Positions 1 through 6,962 of a stretch of 8,749 nt of DNA are shown here, in pieces (within the stretch, counting starts at the first letter, position 1; the number at the start of each line of letters is the position of its first letter). Source of the DNA: JAYGED01 sp046582565 (GTDB taxonomy: Bacteria; Pseudomonadota; Alphaproteobacteria; JAAXGF01); contig JAYGED010000276.1 of NCBI GenBank assembly GCA_046582565.1, positions 1 through 8,749 of the forward strand. Direction: 5' to 3'. The notes under the pieces were generated by a model. The model had not been told where the DNA came from. It ran no database searches and saw only the letters and a list, made by a program, of their open reading frames with translations. The position numbers were made by a program, and so were the translations under genes.

Positions 1-290
1 TCCTCTTCTTTTTCCCGGGCATGTTCGCCCTGGTCTGGTTTGGCTGGGAAATCGCCATGGATTCATGGCGCTATCAAGAAGTCAGCTGGAACAGTCCGGC
101 CCGTATACAGATTTATTACTTCAAAACCCTGATCCCGCTGGCCGGTGCGTTGTTCATCATTCAAGGCATTGCGGAATGCATGCGGTGCTACCTGGCCATG
201 AAGACAAATCAATGGCTGCCGCGCCTGGAGGATGCCCGCAAAACGGAAGATCTTTTGATCGGCCAGGCAACTGGGCTTGAAACCAAATAG
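1..290 (+). CDS. TRAP transporter small permease (DctQ), C-terminal part, partial at 5' end
   Basis: The frame is open from the left edge (first full codon at base 3) and ends at TAG 288-290, so 95 C-terminal residues are visible and the true start lies upstream. DctQ proteins are the four-helix membrane subunit of tripartite ATP-independent periplasmic transporters; they partner DctM in sodium-driven uptake of organic anions delivered by a periplasmic receptor. Two hydrophobic segments are visible: about residues 1-19 (rich in F, W, L) and about residues 41-66, containing KTLIPLAGALFIIQGIAE. The K-x-LIP-x-(G/A)-x-x-(L/F)-x-x-QGIAE pattern is typical of the mannitol/chloroaromatic class (COG4665). 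The tail after it is charged and probably cytoplasmic. It lies 45 bases upstream of a dctM gene on the same strand, which fits the usual dctPQM order. The Met codon at base 21 is internal to the first helix and is not a plausible start. The family call is firm; the substrate is unknown. Confidence 0.85.
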   Translation, partial: LFFFPGMFALVWFGWEIAMDSWRYQEVSWNSPARIQIYYFKTLIPLAGALFIIQGIAECMRCYLAMKTNQWLPRLEDARKTEDLLIGQATGLETK

Positions 291-335
291 CCCTCTTTAT
301 TTAACCCTACCAGGTTTGACGGAGCACTCTTAAGG

Positions 336-1703
336 ATGACGAACCCCGAAGTCGCGATTTTAATGTTGTCGCTGTTCATCGTGATGATATTGCTCGGATT
401 TCCGGTCGCCTTCACGCTGCTCGCCATGGGCGTTGGCTTTGGCTACTACGCCTATTACGTACCTGGCAGCTTCGAGACCATCGCCGATCTGTTCAACAAC
501 AATATCTTCTATCTGCTGAACCAGAACACCTATTCTGTGATGGAGAACGATACCCTGGTCGCCATCCCGCTGTTCCTGTTCATGGGCTATGTGGTCGAGC
601 GCGCCAACATCGTCTACAAGCTGTTCTACTCGCTGCAAATGGCGGCCCGTAACTTGCCGGGATCCATGGCGGTTGCGTCTTTGATCACCTGCGCTGTGTT
701 TTCCACCGCCAGCGGCATCGTCGGCGCGGTGGTGACCCTGATGGGACTCCTGGCGTATCCGGCCATGGCCAAGGCAAACTATGACAAGAGTTTTGCCTCC
801 GGTGTGATCTGCGCCGGCGGCACGCTCGGCATTTTGATACCGCCCTCGATCATGCTGATCGTCTATGCGGCGATTGCCGAGTTATCGCCCCTGCGCCTAT
901 ACGCCGCCGCCATTATCCCAGGCTTCCTCCTGGCCGGGTGTTACATTATCTACGTCATCGCCCGCGCCATGATTACGCCATCGCTTGCGCCGAAGCCGCG
1001 CGCCGAAGATATTCCGCCCCGCAGCGTTGTCTACTGGCAGCTTCTGACCTCCTTCGTCCCCTTGACCGTGCTTATCATGCTGGTGCTCGGATCGATTCTG
1101 GGCGGCCTCGCAACACCGGCGGAAGCCGCCGCCATGGGGGCCTTCGGCGGGCTCGTGCTGGCGGCGCTGTATGGCTCTTTCAATTGGGTGATGCTTAAAG
1201 AATCGGTCTATCTGACGGCGAAAGCCACGGCCATGGTCTGCTGGCTGTTTGTCGGATCATGGACCTTCGCCTCCGTATTCTCTTACCTCGGCGGCCATCA
1301 AATCATCGAGCAATTCGTTCTCGGATACGATCTTCAACCCTGGCAGTTCCTGGTCATGGTGCAGATCATTATCTTCCTTCTGGGCTGGCCCCTGGAATGG
1401 TCGGAAATCCTGATCATCTTCGTGCCGATCTTCCTGCCCATGCTCGATGCCTTTGGCGTCAACCCCTATTTCTTCGCCATGCTGGTGGCGCTCAACCTGC
1501 AAACCTCTTTCCTGACGCCGCCCATGGCGATGTCCGCCTACTATCTAAAAGGGGTGTTGGGCAAAGCCATCGAACTCACGGACATTTTCAAGGGCATCAT
1601 GCCCTATCTCGCCATCGTAATTTTCATTATGTTCATGATGTATCAGTATCCGGCGATCGCTCTGTGGTTGCCGGATTACTTCTTTGGCGAGTACATCCCT
1701 TAA
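336..1703 (+). CDS. TRAP transporter large permease (DctM), mannitol/chloroaromatic class
   Basis: This 455-residue, strongly hydrophobic protein is the ion-coupled transport subunit of a TRAP system in the inner membrane, with about a dozen membrane segments. The DctM signature GTLGILIPPSIMLIVYA is at residues 162-178. The equivalent second-half region has EWSEILIIFVPIFLPML (354-370) and the substrate-site loop LQTSFLTPPMAMSAYYLKG (388-406), a form seen in the COG4664 branch. The protein is somewhat longer than common DctM subunits (about 425-430 residues, from general knowledge); the extra length seems to lie partly in a polar N-terminal loop with an NNN stretch around residues 54-66. The ATG at 336 is preceded by GGAG at 321-324, 11 bases away, which supports this start. 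It follows dctQ by 45 bases and is followed after 67 bases by a small membrane-protein gene and then an amidase, suggesting one transcript. Substrates of this class are often carboxylates, but the specificity cannot be read here because the receptor gene is missing. Confidence 0.93.
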   Translation: MTNPEVAILMLSLFIVMILLGFPVAFTLLAMGVGFGYYAYYVPGSFETIADLFNNNIFYLLNQNTYSVMENDTLVAIPLFLFMGYVVERANIVYKLFYSLQMAARNLPGSMAVASLITCAVFSTASGIVGAVVTLMGLLAYPAMAKANYDKSFASGVICAGGTLGILIPPSIMLIVYAAIAELSPLRLYAAAIIPGFLLAGCYIIYVIARAMITPSLAPKPRAEDIPPRSVVYWQLLTSFVPLTVLIMLVLGSILGGLATPAEAAAMGAFGGLVLAALYGSFNWVMLKESVYLTAKATAMVCWLFVGSWTFASVFSYLGGHQIIEQFVLGYDLQPWQFLVMVQIIIFLLGWPLEWSEILIIFVPIFLPMLDAFGVNPYFFAMLVALNLQTSFLTPPMAMSAYYLKGVLGKAIELTDIFKGIMPYLAIVIFIMFMMYQYPAIALWLPDYFFGEYIP

Positions 1704-1754
1704 ACGATTGGCTGAGTTGGTCTATCGAGTGTAGATAAATGCGAATCGAGTCAA

Positions 1755-1760
1755 AAGGAG
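1755..1760 (+). promoter_or_regulatory. Strong ribosome binding site for the 65-residue membrane protein
   Basis: AAGGAG lies 10 bases before the ATG at 1771, with an A/T-rich spacer. It is one of the best Shine-Dalgarno matches in the window and is a main reason to accept the short downstream frame as a real gene. Confidence 0.7.
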
Positions 1761-1770
1761 TGAAATTATA

Positions 1771-1968
1771 ATGTCTGCCGCCAACCGTGAAAAAATATTC
1801 GGATTGATCGGCGTTTCGGTGGTCGCCGCTTTTGTTCTCGGATTGGCGGCGAGCATTTCTTCCGGCGCCGCCGGCTTTTGGGGCGGTCTTCCGTTTTGGG
1901 TGATCTGCATTTCCGTGCTGATGCTGGTCTTCTACGACTACTGGGATACGTGCCTGCGTAAGAAGTAA
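1771..1968 (+). CDS. Small two-helix membrane protein of the TRAP operon, function unknown
   Basis: I do not recognise a family for this 65-residue protein. It has a short polar N-terminus (MSAANREK), a first hydrophobic segment at about residues 9-32 rich in Val, Ala and Gly, a short Gly/Trp/Pro turn (GFWGGLPFW, about 35-43), a second hydrophobic segment at about 43-55, and a C-terminus with YDYWD followed by CLRKK. The basic tail suggests a cytoplasmic C-terminus and hence a helical hairpin with both ends inside (inference). A strong AAGGAG sits 10 bases before the ATG. The gene lies between dctM and the amidase gene with gaps of 67 and 38 bases, all on the plus strand, so it is probably co-transcribed with the transporter. 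It could be an accessory or stabilising subunit of the TRAP permease, or simply a small membrane protein carried in the operon. It is too short to be a second DctQ and lacks that family's motifs. Confidence 0.7.
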   Translation: MSAANREKIFGLIGVSVVAAFVLGLAASISSGAAGFWGGLPFWVICISVLMLVFYDYWDTCLRKK

Positions 1969-2006
1969 GGGTTTGTCCCGCACTAAGCGCTAAAGATTTT
2001 ACACAG

Positions 2007-3329
2007 ATGACATTGATCGAACTTTCCGCCACCGAGGCTGTAGGCAAAATACGCAACGGTGAGATTTCCGCCGAGGAATTGGTCCAGGCCTGCCTCGATC
2101 GCATCGCGGAAACCGAGCCGACCGTCGGCGCCTGGGCGCATCTCAATCCGGAACACGCCCTGGATCAGGCACGTAGCGCCGATGCGGCCCGCGCGCAGGA
2201 TCTCGCCGTCGGACCGCTCCATGGGCTGCCGGTCGGGATCAAGGACATCATCGACACCGCCGATTTCCCGACCGAGAACGGCACGGTTTTGCAGAGCGGG
2301 CGGGCGCCCGATGCGGACGCCACGCTGGTCTCTCTCCTGCGCGAGGCCGGCGCCGTCATCCTGGGCAAGACAGTGACCACGGAGCTTGCCGTCTACGCGC
2401 CCGGCAAGACCATCAACCCGCTCGACGCCGCCCGCACCCCGGGCGGCTCCTCGAGCGGCTCGGCGGCGGCGGTGGCGGCTCTCATGACCCCTCTGGCGGT
2501 CGGCAGCCAGACCAATGGTTCGGTGATCCGCCCGGCGTCGTTCTGCGGCGTATATGGGTATAAGCCGTCCCACGGCAGGATTTCGCGCCATCGGGTGCTC
2601 GGCCAGTCTCACCATCTGGACACCATGGGCGTGTTCGCCCGCAGCCTTGAGGATTTGGCGCTGATTGCCGAGCCGTTGATGAGCTTTGATGATCGCGACC
2701 CGGATATGCGTACGGTTGCGCGACCGAAACTTGTCGCCACCCTGGCCGAAGCGCCGCCGGTCGCGCCGAGAATAGCCTTCGTGCGAACCCCGGTATGGGA
2801 CAGGGCCGATGAGACCACCATGGATGCTTTCCGCGAACTGATCGAGCAGCTCGGCCAGCAGACCTATATCGTCGATCTGTCACCCGACTTTGATGGCGCC
2901 CATGACACCCATCGAACGATATGTTGCGCCGATATCGCCCGAAGCTTCGCCGTGTTCTATGAAGACGGCAAGGGCAAGTTGAGCGCGAACCTGGTTGAGA
3001 TGATCGAGGAAGGCCAAAAAATCCCGCAAGCGGATTACGATGCCGCCGTCGAGCGGGTTGCCACCTATAACGACGAGCTTGAGAGTCTATTCGGTGATTA
3101 TGACGCCATCCTGACCCCCTCGGCCCCCGGCGAGGCGCCCGTGGGACTCGAGACGACGGGCGATCCGGCGTTCTGTACAATCTGGACCCTGTGCGGCACA
3201 CCGGCGATCAATTTACCGCTCATGCAGGGACCCGACGGCATGCCCCTCGGCGCCCAGTTGGTATCTCACAAGGGCGGTGACGCGAAACTGTTCAGAACCG
3301 CGCGCTGGCTGCAGGAAACACTCGATTAA
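2007..3329 (+). CDS. Amidase signature family hydrolase
   Basis: This 440-residue protein belongs to the amidase-signature (AS) family, cytoplasmic hydrolases that cleave C-N amide bonds through a Ser-cisSer-Lys triad. Visible elements are GLPVGIKDIIDT at residues 73-84 with catalytic Lys79, the Gly/Ser-rich signature GGSSSGSAAAVAA at 146-158 with Ser148 as the likely cis-Ser, and QTNGSVIRPASFCGVYGYKPS at 168-188, where Ser172 is the expected nucleophile. The C-terminal half includes TPSAPGEAP and the late GTPAINLP motif typical of the fold. The length is usual for single-domain AS enzymes, and no signal peptide is seen. No strong Shine-Dalgarno precedes the ATG at 2007, but the N-terminus aligns naturally with the family (an AxxxxxGEISAEELV-like first helix). 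It follows the small membrane gene by 38 bases and probably acts on a compound taken up by the TRAP system. It does not look like GatA: no gatB or gatC lies nearby and the QTxGSVIRP form is typical of catabolic amidases. The substrate cannot be named. Confidence 0.92.
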   Translation: MTLIELSATEAVGKIRNGEISAEELVQACLDRIAETEPTVGAWAHLNPEHALDQARSADAARAQDLAVGPLHGLPVGIKDIIDTADFPTENGTVLQSGRAPDADATLVSLLREAGAVILGKTVTTELAVYAPGKTINPLDAARTPGGSSSGSAAAVAALMTPLAVGSQTNGSVIRPASFCGVYGYKPSHGRISRHRVLGQSHHLDTMGVFARSLEDLALIAEPLMSFDDRDPDMRTVARPKLVATLAEAPPVAPRIAFVRTPVWDRADETTMDAFRELIEQLGQQTYIVDLSPDFDGAHDTHRTICCADIARSFAVFYEDGKGKLSANLVEMIEEGQKIPQADYDAAVERVATYNDELESLFGDYDAILTPSAPGEAPVGLETTGDPAFCTIWTLCGTPAINLPLMQGPDGMPLGAQLVSHKGGDAKLFRTARWLQETLD

Positions 3330-5233
3330 TCCTTGGTATTTGCGGCGTAGCCGATTCCCTTCAGGCTTTCTTTGATCTCGTCGAGGATGGCGGGATCGTC
3401 GATCGTCGCCGGCATGCGGTAGTCTTCGCTGTCGGCGATCTTGGCCATGGTGCTGCGCAGGATTTTGCCCGACCGCGTCTTGGGCAGGCGGTCAATCACC
3501 ACGGCGATCTTGAAAGCGGCGACTGGGCCGATGCGCTCGCGCACCATGGCCACCACTTCGGCGATGATCTCGTCATGATCGCGATCCACCCCGGCGTTGA
3601 GCACCAGAAAGCCGAGCGGAAGCTGGCCCTTGAGCTGATCGGCGACGCCGATCACCGCGCATTCGGCCACATCGCCGTGATCGGCCAGAATTTCCTCCAT
3701 GGCGCCGGTCGACAGGCGGTGGCCGGCGACATTGATGATGTCATCGGTGCGGCTCATGATCCATAGATAGTCGTCATCGTCGATGAAGCCGGCGTCGGAT
3801 GTCTTGTAGTAGCCCGGATAGTCGGCCAGGTATACGGAGACGAAGCCCTCGTCGTTGTTCCACAAGGTAGGCAGGCAACCCGGCGGCAGGGGCAGCTTGA
3901 GGGAAATGGCGCCGATATCACCGCGCGGCACTTCCTGATTATTGCTGTCGAGGACTTGCACCCGATAGCCCGGCACCGCCTTTGTGGGCGAGCCGTGCTT
4001 AATGGGCAGAGTGCCGAGGCCGACGCAGTTGGCGCCGATCGCCCAGCCGCTTTCGGTCTGCCACCAGTGATCGATGACCGGTACGCCCAGGTGTTTCTCG
4101 GCCCAGATCAGGGTGTCCGGATCTAACCGCTCGCCGGCGAGGAACAGGGTGCGAAAGCAGGATAGATCGTAATTCGCCATATAGGTGGCGTTCGGGTCGT
4201 CGCGTTTGATGGCGCGGAAGGCTGTCGGCGCCGTGAACATGGCCGCCACCTTATGCTGGGAAATGACCCGCCAAAAGGCGCCCGGATCAGGCGTGCCGAC
4301 CGGCTTGCCCTCGTAGAGGATGGTGGTGCAGCCGTGAAACAGCGGGGCATAGACGATATAGGAGTGGCCGACCACCCAGCCGACGTCCGAGGCTGCCCAA
4401 TAGACTTCGCCGGGATCGATGCCATAGACGTTTTTCATGCTCCATTCGAGAGCCACCAAATGGCCGCCGATATCGCGCACGACACCCTTGGGAATGCCCG
4501 TGGTGCCCGAGGTGTAGAGAATATAATGCGGGTCGGTGGCAGCCATGGCCACGCAGTCGGCAGGGCTCGCCGCCGCCATCGCCTCATGCCAGTCGATGTC
4601 ACGGCCGACGGTGAGCTCCGCACGATGCTGCTCGCGCTGCACAACGAAGCAATGGTCAGGCTTATGGGTGGCGAGGTTGATGGCGCCTTCGAGCAACGGC
4701 ATATACTCGATTATCCGGTCGCCCTCGATGCCGCAGGATGCGGTGACGATGGCCTTGGGCTTGGCGTCGTCGATGCGGGTCGACAGCTCGCCCGAGGCAA
4801 AGCCGCCGAACACCACGGAATGGATCGCCCCGATGCGCGCACAGGCCAGCATGGCGATGACGGTTTCCGGGATCATCGGCATATAGATCAGCACCCGGTC
4901 GCCCTTGGTCACACCGTTGGCTTGGAGCACCCCGGCGAAGCGCGCGGTGGCGTCGCGAAGCTCACGATAGGAGAAGCTTTTGACCGTATCGGTGACCGGG
5001 CTGTCATAGATTAACGCCGCCTGATCGGCGCGGCCGCCCTCAACATGGCGGTCAAGCGCGTTGTAGCAGGCGTTGGTCTCAGCACCGACAAACCAGCGAT
5101 AGAATGGCGGGTTGCTGTCGTCGAGCACCTTGTCCCAGCGCTTGGTCCAATGGATCGCCTCGGCGGCCTCGCCCCAGAAACCTTCCGGGTCGTTGAGCGA
5201 TCTTGCGTATGTTTCGTCGTAGAGGTTAGCCAT
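3326..5233 (-). CDS. prpE: Propionyl-CoA synthetase (propionate-CoA ligase, PrpE)
   Basis: This 635-residue cytoplasmic enzyme of the ANL (acyl-AMP ligase) superfamily activates propionate with ATP and CoA to propionyl-CoA, feeding the methylcitrate or methylmalonyl-CoA route. An ACAS_N-type start (DPEGFW, then SNPPFYRWFVG and TNACYNALDRH, residues about 15-63) leads into the adenylation core. Core motifs are the phosphate loop YTSGTTGIPKG (240-250), LFLAGERLD (363-371), WWQTESGWAI (390-399), the hinge RTDDIINVAGHRLSTGAMEE (495-514) and the C-terminal LPKTRSGKILR (583-593) with catalytic Lys590. The ESGWAI form after WWQT and the length fit PrpE rather than acetyl-CoA synthetase, which is usually about 650 residues with ETGG. 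The start at 5233 is chosen over an in-frame Met at 5344 because AGGA at 5242-5245 sits 8 bases before it and the family begins here. The gene is convergent with the amidase and divergent from the ThDP enzyme, so it is probably monocistronic. Lys590 is the known acetylation site in homologues, so post-translational control is possible. Confidence 0.93.
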   Translation of the reverse strand: MANLYDETYARSLNDPEGFWGEAAEAIHWTKRWDKVLDDSNPPFYRWFVGAETNACYNALDRHVEGGRADQAALIYDSPVTDTVKSFSYRELRDATARFAGVLQANGVTKGDRVLIYMPMIPETVIAMLACARIGAIHSVVFGGFASGELSTRIDDAKPKAIVTASCGIEGDRIIEYMPLLEGAINLATHKPDHCFVVQREQHRAELTVGRDIDWHEAMAAASPADCVAMAATDPHYILYTSGTTGIPKGVVRDIGGHLVALEWSMKNVYGIDPGEVYWAASDVGWVVGHSYIVYAPLFHGCTTILYEGKPVGTPDPGAFWRVISQHKVAAMFTAPTAFRAIKRDDPNATYMANYDLSCFRTLFLAGERLDPDTLIWAEKHLGVPVIDHWWQTESGWAIGANCVGLGTLPIKHGSPTKAVPGYRVQVLDSNNQEVPRGDIGAISLKLPLPPGCLPTLWNNDEGFVSVYLADYPGYYKTSDAGFIDDDDYLWIMSRTDDIINVAGHRLSTGAMEEILADHGDVAECAVIGVADQLKGQLPLGFLVLNAGVDRDHDEIIAEVVAMVRERIGPVAAFKIAVVIDRLPKTRSGKILRSTMAKIADSEDYRMPATIDDPAILDEIKESLKGIGYAANTKD

Positions 5234-5351
5234 AATCAATTTCCTGTCCCTATGCCACCGTGAGTCTGCGGTAATTTCTCTAGTTTGAAAAGGGCGCAAC
5301 GGGGTATGCTTCGCCAACACTTCCATTTCGTTTTCGGGGAACAATCAAACA
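5234..5351. promoter_or_regulatory. Divergent intergenic region between prpE and the ThDP-enzyme operon
   Basis: These 118 bases separate two genes transcribed away from each other, so both promoters and any operators should lie here. The stretch is more A/T-rich than its flanks. Candidate boxes are weak: on the plus strand TTGAAA (5285-5290) and TATGCT (5305-5310) are separated by only 14 bases; on the minus strand TTGCGC and AATTAC are 17 bases apart but match poorly. GGGGA at 5336-5340, 11 bases before the ATG at 5352, is the likely ribosome binding site of the plus-strand gene. I see no convincing long inverted repeat that would name a regulator. The role rests on position, not on a recognised motif. 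Confidence 0.5.
5242..5245 (-). promoter_or_regulatory. Ribosome binding site fixing the prpE start
   Basis: On the minus strand AGGA (within ACAGGAAA) lies 8 bases before the ATG at 5233-5231. It supports that start over the longer in-frame alternative at 5344, which would add 37 residues unlike the family and reach across nearly the whole divergent intergenic region. Confidence 0.65.
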
Positions 5352-6962
5352 ATGCCGGTAATGACCGGGGCCCAGGCCCTTATTGCCCAGCTCCGCGCCG
5401 AGCAGGTAGATCATATTTTTGCCTTGCCCGGCGTGCAGATCATGAATGCGCTGGATGCCGTCTATGAACATCGCAATGCCATCAATCTGGTCCATACCCG
5501 CCATGAACAGGCCACCACCTATATGGCCGACGGCTATGCCAAGGTCACCGGCAAGGTCGGCGTGGCCATGGTGGTGCCCGGACCCGGCGCGCTTAATGCG
5601 GCTTCCGGCCTCGGCACCGCCTATGCGTCGTCATCGCCGGTGCTGATGATCTCGGGGCAGATAAACTCGGCCTCGCAAGGCAAGCGCCTGGGCGATCTCC
5701 ACGAGATTGACGAACAGCTCGATGTGTTCGCGCCGATCACCAAATGGAACCATCGGGTTGCCTCTGTCGAGGAAGTCCCCGAGGCCGTCCATGAGGCTTT
5801 CCGGCAGCTCACGAGCGGCCGCCCGAGGCCGGTGGAGCTTGAGGTGTCACCGGATATCCTGGCGGCCTCCGGCGATATCACGCTGCACGATGCTGAAACC
5901 TATACCGCTCCCGCGCTCGATGAAGACGCCATCGCTCGCGCCGCCGCGCTCTTATCGCAGGCCGAGCGCCCGGTGATCATCGCCGGCGGTGGCACTCTCG
6001 ATGCCTCGTCGGAACTCATCGCCCTCGCCGAATGGCTCCAGGCGCCGGTCATCATGACTCAGCAGAGCAAGGGCGTGATCCCCGATGACCATCCGCTCAG
6101 CCTCGGTGTCAATTACGTGATCGGGCCGCTCAAGGAGTTGCTTGAGACAAGCGATGCGGTTTTTGCCGTGGGCACCCGGCTGCATATTCGCGAGTACGAA
6201 CCCGGTGATATTCCCCCGTTGATCCATATGGACATCGACGCGAGTGAGATCGGCAAGACCTTTAAGACGGAAGTCGGTATTGAAGCCGATGCGGGTGAGG
6301 GGATGGCTCGGTTGCTTGTGCGCTTGGCCGACGGCGGCCCTGCGCCAGCCTCCTGCGGCGACGCGATCAGCGCTCGCAGGCAGGCTTTCAGAGACGGCAT
6401 ACGGGCCATCACGCCCGACCAATCAGGCATGATCGACGCCTTGCGGGCAGAACTCGATGACGACGCCATCCTGGTCAGCGGCATCACCAATATCGGCTAT
6501 TGGAGCAATGTCCTTTATCCCGCAATGCAGCCCAGGGGTTTCGTTACCTCGAATTATTTCGGCACCCTGGGCTATGCCTTTCCCACCGCCCTGGGCGCCA
6601 AGATCGCCCATCCCGATCGGCAGGTCGTCGCCCTCTGCGGCGACGGCGGTTTCATGTTCAGCCCCCAGGAATTTTCCACGGCCATGCGCTACGGCATCAA
6701 CGTCGTCGCCATTGTTTTCAACAACAACGCCTTTGGCGCGTCGCGCTGGGATCAGATCCATCGCTTCGACGAGCGGTTCATCGCCACCGATCTCCATAAC
6801 CCGGATTTCGTCAAGCTGGCGGAAGCCTTCGGCGCGGTCGGTATGCGCTGCGATCCGGCCGGGCTGGGTGCGACGCTCAAACAGGCCCTCGCGGCCAATG
6901 CGCCGGTGCTGCTCGAAGTCGAGGTTCCCGTCATGATGCCGCCGTTCCAGATCGTCCCGTGA
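5352..6962 (+). CDS. Thiamine diphosphate-dependent enzyme, acetolactate synthase-like
   Basis: This 536-residue protein has the three-domain plan of the ThDP family that includes acetolactate synthase, benzoylformate decarboxylase and related lyases. The N-terminal Pyr domain (about 1-170) holds Glu52 in HEQATTYMADGYAKV, the residue that activates the cofactor, and PGPGALNAASGL (76-87). A central Rossmann-like domain (about 188-325) has RPVIIAGGG (206-214) and the FAVGTRL strand (271-277). The PP domain (about 355-530) has NYFGTLGYAFPTALGAK (401-417) and the cofactor-metal motif GDGGF (430-434) ending at NNN (457-459), with Asp431 and Asn458 as expected magnesium ligands. It is shorter than most catabolic or anabolic acetolactate synthases, and no regulatory small subunit (IlvN) is adjacent, so branched-chain amino acid synthesis is unlikely. 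The paired active-site His motif of pyruvate decarboxylases is not seen. It is the first gene of an operon and overlaps the next gene by 4 bases. The fold and cofactor are sure; the reaction (2-keto acid decarboxylation, carboligation or C-C cleavage) is not. Confidence 0.88.
   Translation: MPVMTGAQALIAQLRAEQVDHIFALPGVQIMNALDAVYEHRNAINLVHTRHEQATTYMADGYAKVTGKVGVAMVVPGPGALNAASGLGTAYASSSPVLMISGQINSASQGKRLGDLHEIDEQLDVFAPITKWNHRVASVEEVPEAVHEAFRQLTSGRPRPVELEVSPDILAASGDITLHDAETYTAPALDEDAIARAAALLSQAERPVIIAGGGTLDASSELIALAEWLQAPVIMTQQSKGVIPDDHPLSLGVNYVIGPLKELLETSDAVFAVGTRLHIREYEPGDIPPLIHMDIDASEIGKTFKTEVGIEADAGEGMARLLVRLADGGPAPASCGDAISARRQAFRDGIRAITPDQSGMIDALRAELDDDAILVSGITNIGYWSNVLYPAMQPRGFVTSNYFGTLGYAFPTALGAKIAHPDRQVVALCGDGGFMFSPQEFSTAMRYGINVVAIVFNNNAFGASRWDQIHRFDERFIATDLHNPDFVKLAEAFGAVGMRCDPAGLGATLKQALAANAPVLLEVEVPVMMPPFQIVP

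Noticed and set aside
1721..1737. A possible hairpin (TCTA...TAGA) after dctM
   Set aside because: The stem is only 4-5 base pairs, A/T-rich and not followed by a T run, so it is not a credible intrinsic terminator.
1986..1991. AGCGCT palindrome before the amidase gene
   Set aside because: A six-base palindrome is expected by chance and has no extended symmetry or link to a known operator.
1983..2615. A 210-codon open frame on the minus strand
   Set aside because: It is antisense to the amidase N-terminal region, which contains the catalytic Lys and Ser motifs. No ribosome binding site or recognisable domain supports it.
4253..5014. A 253-codon open frame on the plus strand
   Set aside because: It lies wholly inside prpE on the opposite strand. 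Its translation is rich in His, Asp and Gly with no family motif, as expected for the antisense of a GC-rich gene.
5285..5310. TTGAAA and TATGCT as a sigma-70 promoter for the ThDP-enzyme operon
   Set aside because: The spacing is 14 bases, too short for a normal sigma-70 promoter, so I list it only as a weak candidate within the intergenic feature.
5234..5344. A 37-residue N-terminal extension of prpE from the Met at 5344
   Set aside because: The extra residues do not resemble the PrpE family, the Met at 5233 has a good AGGA 8 bases upstream, and the extension would fill almost the entire divergent intergenic region.
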